From: Planctomycetota bacterium
GTDB taxonomy: Bacteria > Planctomycetota > B129-G9
Assembly (NCBI GenBank): GCA_030607235.1
Contig: JAUWEX010000018.1
Span: 1-11,247 of the forward strand
Length of the DNA: 11,247 nt
Direction of reading: 5' to 3'
Part shown: piece by piece, positions 7,542-11,247 of the stretch
Layout: every line of letters begins with the position of its first letter
How positions within the stretch are numbered: position 1 is the stretch's first letter
Translations under genes and position numbers: made by a program
The notes under the pieces: generated by a model
The model's input: only the letters and a program-made list of their open reading frames with translations
Database searches by the model: none
What the model was told of the DNA's origin: nothing

Positions 7542-7710
7542 GGAAGGAACTGCTGTGTTGAAAAGCCTCAAGTCGGACGACAGAGCGAGTTGTATCTTCG
7601 GGCACTCATTCACAATCCGCCTGAGGCGGACCATTCTTTGGCGTGTCTGTTTGATGCGCCGCCTCGCCGCCGCCACTCATCGCATTGTTTTCAACACAGC
7701 AGGAAGGAAC
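7542..7710. mobile_element. MITE-like non-autonomous element with 9-bp target duplication
   Basis: The element spans 7551-7701 (151 bp). Its ends are perfect 14-bp terminal inverted repeats, TGCTGTGTTGAAAA (7551-7564) and TTTTCAACACAGCA (7688-7701). They are flanked exactly by the 9-bp direct repeat GGAAGGAAC (7542-7550 and 7702-7710). This is the structure left by a DDE-type transposase that duplicates 9 bp. No transposase is encoded inside; the interior carries the palindrome TCCGCCTGAGGCGGA (7616-7630). It would have to be moved in trans by an insertion sequence elsewhere in the genome. It lies in the non-coding gap between purF and the coiled-coil gene, directly against a dispersed repeat. 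The class name is inferred from structure alone. Confidence 0.8.
7616..7630. repeat. palindrome TCCGCCTGAGGCGGA inside the MITE-like element
   Basis: A perfect 7-bp stem around a single central G. Nearly the same palindrome, with a central C, occurs at 10074-10090. Both are followed by CC. It has no T-run. Confidence 0.6.
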
Positions 7711-7833
7711 CACTCATTCCAATACCCGCTCGCTGCTGTGCCTTCGGCACAGGGCGCTTCGCTTCTACTCACTGACAATTTGGGCAGGCTCGTCGCAGTG
7801 TTGGCGGTCTCTCGCTCGCGCGGGCATTCCCGC
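7710..7833. repeat. dispersed intergenic repeat, copy 1
   Basis: The left end CCACTCATTCCAATAC (7710-7725) is identical to 10111-10126. The centre is a hairpin of CTGTGCC (7736-7742), loop TTC, and GGCACAG (7746-7752). The right part (ACTCACTG, then GTTG-CGG-CTCTCGC and CCCGC) aligns loosely with copy 2. The hairpin arms differ in sequence between copies while the fold is kept. Function is unknown; it is not a coding region. Confidence 0.65.
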
Positions 7834-7865
7834 CGCCATAAGACGGAAATATAACGACTAATGAC

Positions 7866-7894
7866 TTGACACGCCGTAAACATCGCAATAAAAT
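7866..7894 (+). promoter_or_regulatory. strong predicted promoter for the coiled-coil/MreB-like unit
   Basis: A consensus -35 TTGACA (7866-7871) and a -10 TAAAAT (7889-7894) are spaced by exactly 17 bases. Transcription would start near 7901 and leave a leader of about 50 bases before the ATG at 7952. This is the best promoter in the window. No comparable promoter was noticed between the three downstream genes, supporting a single transcript. Confidence 0.75.
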
Positions 7895-7940
7895 ACTACA
7901 TCGCTCAGGGAGAGAGTGCGCCATTGTGTCTATGGGACCA

Positions 7941-7945
7941 GGAGG
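7941..7945 (+). promoter_or_regulatory. ribosome-binding site that decides the coiled-coil gene start
   Basis: GGAGG at 7941-7945 lies 6 bases before the ATG at 7952. It favours that start over the in-frame codon at 7916, which would add a short Arg-rich stretch ahead of a natural signal sequence. Confidence 0.8.
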
Positions 7946-7951
7946 CCCCGA

Positions 7952-8803
7952 ATGTCTGGAATCCAAAAAATCATCACCGTTGCGCTCTTGCTTATGAGTT
8001 GCGCTTTTGTTTATGCGTCGATCGACAACAACAGCACAACCAAGAAAGAAAAGGCAAGGGATGTTGTAACGATCGAATCGCTGCAAAACGAGATCGAACA
8101 ACTTCGGGCGGACAATAAAAGTCTCGAAACCAATTCCGATGCCCTTGAAAAGAGCGTAGCGGAGGAGATGGCGGAACTTAACACGCTGAGAGGGGAAGTT
8201 ACAACCCTCCGAAAACAGGTACAGACTTTCCAGAACGATCTTAAAGTACTGGGTACGGAAAAGGGCAATCTGGAAACTCAGCGTGATAACTGGAAAAAGC
8301 AAGCCGAAGACCTTGATAATACCCTCTTTCAGCGCAACGCCCAGATCACAGGACTGCAAAAAGAAGTTAACCAAAAGATCACCGAAGTCAACGATGCGAA
8401 ACAGGGGCGGAAAGACGCGGAAAACGCCTTGAAAAATGAAAAGACGGATCACGCAACGACCAAAGAAAAGCACAAGAACGAAATTGCAAAGAAAAACGAG
8501 ACTATTAAGGGCCTCGAAAGAAAACTCTCCGGCCAGGATACCGTCGGCCTCGATCTCAAAGTAACCTGCTCGGTGCTCAGCGTCTCGCGCGGCGCCGAAT
8601 TCACGCTGGTCTCGCTCAACAAGGGCAAGGCCGACCGCCTTGAGGTCGGCGTAAAATTCATCGTCTACAATCAGGCCGAGGAATACAAGGGCACCATCGA
8701 AATCGTCAGCGTTAAAGAAGACACCTCCATCGCCAAGATCATCGACGAAGTCGAGGGCAAAAGAATCTCCGCAAACGATTTGGCCACCGTCAAGAACTGG
8801 TAA
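7952..8803 (+). CDS. exported or membrane-anchored coiled-coil protein, function unknown
   Basis: I do not recognise a named family. The 283-residue product begins with a signal sequence or anchor, MSGIQKIITVALLLMSCAFV. Cleavage after VYA (20-22) is possible, and LMSC (14-17) is a poor lipobox candidate, so it is secreted, lipid-anchored or membrane-tethered. Residues about 35-195 are a long Lys/Glu/Gln/Asn-rich coiled coil. A compact C-terminal domain (about 198-283) looks beta-rich, with VLSVSRGAEFTLVSLNKGKA then VGVKFIVYNQAEEYKGTIEI. The layout of anchor, coiled coil and beta domain resembles MreC in outline, but the coiled coil is longer and the last domain much shorter. The gene is first in a unit with a 46-residue membrane protein (33-base gap) and an MreB-family gene, which hints at an envelope scaffold role. 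That role is inference. Confidence 0.85.
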   Translation: MSGIQKIITVALLLMSCAFVYASIDNNSTTKKEKARDVVTIESLQNEIEQLRADNKSLETNSDALEKSVAEEMAELNTLRGEVTTLRKQVQTFQNDLKVLGTEKGNLETQRDNWKKQAEDLDNTLFQRNAQITGLQKEVNQKITEVNDAKQGRKDAENALKNEKTDHATTKEKHKNEIAKKNETIKGLERKLSGQDTVGLDLKVTCSVLSVSRGAEFTLVSLNKGKADRLEVGVKFIVYNQAEEYKGTIEIVSVKEDTSIAKIIDEVEGKRISANDLATVKNW

Positions 8804-8836
8804 CCGACATCGGCCCGAAAGCATAGAAAGCAAATC

Positions 8837-8977
8837 ATGGAAACACCGGAACGAGAACTCTTTCGCATAGTCGACGAAGAACCCGGCACGGGCGAGAGCG
8901 CCTGGCTGATGACCTTCATGCTGGTGGTGGCGCTCATGCTCGTCAGTACCGCGACGGGATTGGCCATATTCCTGTAG
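8837..8977 (+). CDS. 46-residue single-span membrane protein
   Basis: ATG at 8837 to TAG at 8975-8977 encodes 46 residues. The N-terminal half is acidic and soluble (METPERELFRIVDEEPGTGE). The C-terminal half is one continuous hydrophobic span that runs to the last residue (about 22-46, starting AWLMTFMLVVALMLV). This is a tail-anchored layout, with the acidic segment probably in the cytoplasm. The gene fits neatly between its neighbours, with 33 bases before and 24 after, on the same strand. The upstream ribosome-binding site is weak (GAAAG). I know no family for it. Its position just before an MreB-like gene suggests it could tether the filament to the membrane or link it to the coiled-coil protein, but nothing in the sequence proves this. 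Confidence 0.65.
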   Translation: METPERELFRIVDEEPGTGESAWLMTFMLVVALMLVSTATGLAIFL

Positions 8978-9001
8978 CCCGAAGCGAAAAGAGAGGGGAA
9001 G

Positions 9002-10054
9002 ATGTTGTTCAACAAACTTCGCGGTTTCATATCCCTTGATATGGGAGTGGATCTGGGCACGACCAGCACGCTTATCTGCGTCAAAGGCAAAGGCATCGTG
9101 CTCAACGAGCCTTCCGTAGTCGCCGTCGAAAAAGGCACCAACCACATCCTGCGCAACGGCCAAGCCATAGGTGAGGCCGCGCTCGAAGCGATGGCCGACA
9201 ATCCCGAAAACGCCGTCGCGCTCTGGCCGCTCAAAGACGGAGTCATCACCGACTTCGATATCGCCGGCGACATGCTCTGCAACTTCATCTCCCGCGCGCA
9301 AAGCCGTAAATGGCCCACCAAACCCCGCATCGTCGTCGCCGTTCCCTGCGACATGAGCGCCGTCGAAAAACGCGCCATCACCGTTGCCGCCGAACGCGCC
9401 GGAGCGGGCAAGGTCTACTTCATCGAAAAACCCGTCGCCGCCGCAATCGGTATGGGACTCGAACTCAACGAAGACGCCGCCGCGCTGATCGTCGATATCG
9501 GCGGCGGCACCACGCACCTCGCCGTCATCACCCAGCAGGGCCTGGCCCTGGCGCACACCATCCGCACCGGCGGAGACACCATGACCATCGCAGTGCGCGC
9601 CTTCATCCGCGAACACTACAACCTAATCGTCGGCGAGGGCAACGCCGAGAAGATAAAAATCCAGATAGGCTCGGCCTTCCGCGGCGCCGAAGAAATGGCC
9701 GTCGAAATAAAAGGCGTCGACGCCACCGCCGGGCTGCCCAGGCGTGTGATGATAAGTTCCGAAGAAATCCGAAAGGCCCTCGGCGAGCCGGTGCGCGAGA
9801 TCGTCCGCGCCGTTGCCGAAGCCCTCGAAAACACCCCGCAGGATTACGCCGCGGGCATCCGGGAAAAGGGCATCATTCTTTGCGGAGGCAGTTCGCTGCT
9901 GCGCGGGCTTGACCGCGTTATCATGGACGCCACCGCCGTGCCCGTGCAGGTCGCCGACCATCCCACGACCGTTACCGCCGAAGGCACCGCCCGGATACTC
10001 GACGAGATCGACTTGCTCTCCGGTGCGCTCGAAGGCGGCGAAGCCAACGGCTAG
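9002..10054 (+). CDS. MreB-family bacterial actin, divergent
   Basis: MreB proteins form membrane-bound filaments that guide cell-wall synthesis and shape. This 350-residue protein aligns over the whole family length. It has an N-terminal amphipathic segment (MLFNKLRGFI), phosphate-1 loop VDLGTTSTLI (16-25), KGKGIVLNEPSVVAV (28-42), PLKDGVITDF (76-85), phosphate-2 loop VDIGGGTTH (164-172), and an adenosine motif GIILCGGSSLLRGLD (290-304). Several active-site positions are unusual. MreB's IEEP is IEKP here, so Lys143 replaces the catalytic Glu; the usual GGGTTE is GGGTTH; GGDxMDEA is GGDTMTIA (190-197); and TGGG is CGGS. A good ribosome-binding site (AGAGGGGAAG) precedes the ATG. No mreC or mreD follows. 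It may be the main MreB of a divergent lineage or a specialised paralogue, so no symbol is given. Confidence 0.92.
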   Translation: MLFNKLRGFISLDMGVDLGTTSTLICVKGKGIVLNEPSVVAVEKGTNHILRNGQAIGEAALEAMADNPENAVALWPLKDGVITDFDIAGDMLCNFISRAQSRKWPTKPRIVVAVPCDMSAVEKRAITVAAERAGAGKVYFIEKPVAAAIGMGLELNEDAAALIVDIGGGTTHLAVITQQGLALAHTIRTGGDTMTIAVRAFIREHYNLIVGEGNAEKIKIQIGSAFRGAEEMAVEIKGVDATAGLPRRVMISSEEIRKALGEPVREIVRAVAEALENTPQDYAAGIREKGIILCGGSSLLRGLDRVIMDATAVPVQVADHPTTVTAEGTARILDEIDLLSGALEGGEANG

Positions 10055-10058
10055 GATC

Positions 10059-10090
10059 GCCCGCAGGCGGGCAGTCCGCCTCAGGCGGAC
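10059..10090. repeat. two adjacent GC-rich palindromes after the MreB-like gene
   Basis: GCCCGC (10059-10064) pairs with GCGGGC (10067-10072). It is followed at once by the perfect palindrome GTCCGCCT, C, AGGCGGAC (10074-10090). They begin 5 bases after the stop codon and could slow or end transcription or protect the 3' end of the mRNA, but there is no T-run typical of an intrinsic terminator. The second palindrome matches the one at 7616-7630. Confidence 0.6.
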
Positions 10091-10110
10091 CGCTCCCAAG
10101 CGTGGAGCAG

Positions 10111-10228
10111 CCACTCATTCCAATACACGCCTCCTGTTGGCTTCGCCAAAAGTGGAGGCTGCCACTCACTGGCAAATCCTGCAACTTTTTCCGCGTTGTT
10201 GACGGCCTCTCGCATGGGTAGTGCCCGC
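10111..10228. repeat. dispersed intergenic repeat, copy 2
   Basis: The left end CCACTCATTCCAATAC (10111-10126) is identical to copy 1. A hairpin follows, with outer arms GCCTCC (10129-10134) and GGAGGC (10154-10159) and inner arms TTGGC (10137-10141) and GCCAA (10145-10149) around TTC, the same loop as copy 1. The right part reads CCACTCACTGGCAAAT and ends near CCCGC (10224-10228). It lacks any flanking duplication I can see. Confidence 0.65.
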
Positions 10229-10603
10229 AGAGGAATACAATATCTTAAAATCCAGCATTGCGGGTGAGAATTTTGAGGTTGCAGACGGTGCGCGGAAATA
10301 TATTCGCGATTTCAAAACCCAAAAAAAATGATTTTTTCCCGCGAGAGGTTGTATTGCAGGCACATTATGTACGGACGTGGTAACCGAGAGGTTTGCCTCG
10401 CCCGTTTTTCTTTGCCCTAACGTCTTGCCGAAACGCGGATTAGATCGCTCGTTGCGCCTTGACAGTCCTGCATACTCAACTCGCTTTAACCATATCCCAT
10501 CCCATCGCGCAAAATCCACCGGAATTTTGTGCTCGAAAGGCTGCATAATGCCCTGAAATATATGTAGCAGGGCCGCAATTTCGCCGATAAGACAATATAA
10601 CCT

Positions 10604-10631
10604 TTGATTTGTGGATCAATATTCCTAAAAT
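10604..10631 (+). promoter_or_regulatory. predicted upstream promoter (P1) for the ATPase gene
   Basis: TTGATT (10604-10609) and TAAAAT (10626-10631) with a 16-base spacer. It is one of two nearly repeated promoter units. Confidence 0.5.
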
Positions 10632-10635
10632 ACCC

Positions 10636-10664
10636 TTGATTTTTGGGAACGCAATTGCTAAAAT
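10636..10664 (+). promoter_or_regulatory. predicted downstream promoter (P2) for the ATPase gene
   Basis: TTGATT (10636-10641) and TAAAAT (10659-10664) with an ideal 17-base spacer. Initiation near 10671 would leave a leader of about 27 bases before the GTG at 10698. The -35 and -10 hexamers are the same as in P1, about 33 bases upstream. Confidence 0.6.
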
Positions 10665-10697
10665 AACCCCGTATTTCTGGATTGTGGGGGTGTCAAG

Positions 10698-11247
10698 GTG
10701 AAGCGACTGGTAGAAAAGCAGATTATGGACTGGAAGGACTCCCCGCGGCGCAAACCGCTGATTATACGGGGTGCCCGCCAAGTGGGGAAAACCTGGCTGG
10801 TCGAGAACTGCATGGCAAAGCAGTATGGCCATTTCGTCAAAATCGATTTGGAAAAACGCCACGATTTGCATATCCATTTTGAGGGCAGTCTTGACCCCGA
10901 AAGGATCGTCGAAGCCCTCGAAATGACCGCCGGACGGATTATCCCGGGCAAAACGCTGCTCTTTCTTGACGAGATCCAGACCTGTCCACGCGCCATAACG
11001 GCCTTGCGATATTTCTACGAGCAAATGCCGGATCTTCACGTTGTAGTCGCCGGTTCGATGCTGGAATTTGCCTTCGGCGAGATTTCCGTACCGGTTGGCC
11101 GGGTGCAATATCTCCATTTACACCCAATGACGTTTTACGAATATCTTCTGGCATTGGGCAAAGAACCGATGGCCGAGCAGACACTCGCGTCACAGGAGAA
11201 TGTGGCCGAGCCGATTCAGCAAATGATACTTGCCGAGTTGAAAAAAT
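10698..11247 (+). CDS. AAA_14/DUF4143-type ATPase (3' end beyond window)
   Basis: The first 183 codons are present and the frame is still open at the window edge. Walker A is GARQVGKTW (25-33), Walker B is LLFLDEIQ (87-94), and a sensor-like VVVAGSMLEF spans 115-124. The LHLHPMTFYEYLLALGK stretch (139-155) is typical of the COG1373 family, in which an AAA_14 ATPase domain precedes a C-terminal DUF4143 domain; that domain would lie outside the window. The biological role of the family is not settled, and its genes are often scattered accessory genes. The GTG start is the first start codon after an in-frame TAA (10659-10661), follows GGGGGTG at 5-6 bases, and gives the family's usual N-terminus (MKRLVEKQI). 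Base composition is less GC-rich than in the housekeeping genes, and with the AT-rich upstream region this suggests acquisition. Confidence 0.88.
   Translation, partial: MKRLVEKQIMDWKDSPRRKPLIIRGARQVGKTWLVENCMAKQYGHFVKIDLEKRHDLHIHFEGSLDPERIVEALEMTAGRIIPGKTLLFLDEIQTCPRAITALRYFYEQMPDLHVVVAGSMLEFAFGEISVPVGRVQYLHLHPMTFYEYLLALGKEPMAEQTLASQENVAEPIQQMILAELKK

Larger units (their letters stand above)
7409..7951. other. divergent intergenic region between purF and the coiled-coil gene
   Basis: These 543 bases separate two divergent transcription units and contain no gene I can support. From left to right they hold the purF leader and promoter, a small hairpin, the MITE-like element, copy 1 of the dispersed repeat, and the rightward promoter. 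Short open frames here cross the repeats and have low-complexity translations. No tRNA or recognised riboswitch was seen. Confidence 0.75.
10055..10697. other. long non-coding region between the MreB-like gene and the ATPase gene
   Basis: These 643 bases carry no gene I can support. The first third holds the palindromes and repeat copy 2. From about 10230 the sequence becomes more AT-rich, with runs such as A8 (10321-10328) and T6 (10332-10337) that could pair. A weak GAGG...CCTC stem near 10386-10400, followed by T5 (10405-10409), is a poor terminator candidate. The last 100 bases hold the tandem promoters. A minus-strand open frame of 126 codons (10546-10166) crosses the repeat and has an unnatural translation. 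Confidence 0.65.

Noticed and set aside
7600..7833. possible CRISPR array
   Set aside because: The recurring CACTCAT motifs are short, irregularly spaced and tied to hairpins; there are no equal repeats with spacers and no cas gene.
7555..7854. 99-codon plus-strand frame in the intergenic region
   Set aside because: It runs through the MITE-like element and the dispersed repeat, with no ribosome-binding site and no protein-like features.
7916..7951. earlier start for the coiled-coil protein
   Set aside because: It would put a charged stretch before the signal sequence, and GGAGG is correctly placed for the ATG at 7952.
7769..9616. 615-codon minus-strand frame over the coiled-coil and MreB-like genes
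   Set aside because: It is antisense to genes with promoter, ribosome-binding sites and family motifs.
10386..10413. possible intrinsic terminator (CGAGAGG...CCTCG then T5)
   Set aside because: The stem has a bulge and is short, and it lies more than 300 bases after the nearest upstream stop codon; it is too weak to list as a terminator.
10166..10546. 126-codon minus-strand frame in the gap after the MreB-like gene
   Set aside because: It crosses repeat copy 2 and the A/T runs, shows no domain or membrane pattern, and has no convincing ribosome-binding site. It could be a decayed gene, but nothing recognisable remains.
10476..11117. 213-codon minus-strand frame over the ATPase gene
   Set aside because: It is antisense to clear Walker A and B motifs and covers the promoters of the ATPase gene.

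Overview
The window reads as chromosomal DNA of a GC-rich bacterium. The genes on both strands are densely packed and mostly housekeeping. The taxon cannot be fixed from the sequence alone. The RuvA variant (a YYEGS...LVPRLVGF segment) and the mix of families look to me like the Planctomycetota or a neighbouring PVC-type lineage, held with low confidence.

Region 1 (1-1706, + strand) is a Holliday-junction operon. It has the probable last codons of ruvC, then ruvA, then ruvB, with each gene joined to the next by a 4-base ATGA stop/start overlap. Region 2 (1714-3115, + strand) is a DUF401-type polytopic membrane protein, probably a transporter of the IT superfamily, with its own TATAAT promoter. 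Region 3 (3119-7408, - strand) is a probable operon read right to left: purF (first step of purine synthesis), a rhomboid protease, a COG2509-type FAD-dependent oxidoreductase, and a 90-residue single-span membrane protein. That last gene ends only 3 bases from the end of the DUF401 gene.

Region 4 (7409-7951) is a divergent intergenic region. It holds the purF promoter, a 151-bp MITE-like element with perfect 14-bp terminal inverted repeats and perfect 9-bp flanking duplications, a hairpin-bearing dispersed repeat, and a near-consensus promoter facing right. Region 5 (7952-10054, + strand) is a compact three-gene unit. It encodes an exported or membrane-anchored coiled-coil protein with a small C-terminal domain, a 46-residue single-span protein, and an MreB-family actin in which the usual catalytic Glu before Pro is Lys. 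This is the best candidate for an undescribed system: a cytoskeletal filament paired with an MreC-like (not evidently homologous) envelope coiled-coil protein and a micro membrane protein.

Region 6 (10055-10697) is non-coding. It holds palindromes, the second copy of the dispersed repeat, a more AT-rich stretch, and a tandemly duplicated promoter. Region 7 (10698 to the window end, + strand) is the start of an AAA_14/DUF4143-type ATPase that is cut by the window edge.

No rRNA, tRNA, CRISPR array, transposase or replication origin was recognised.
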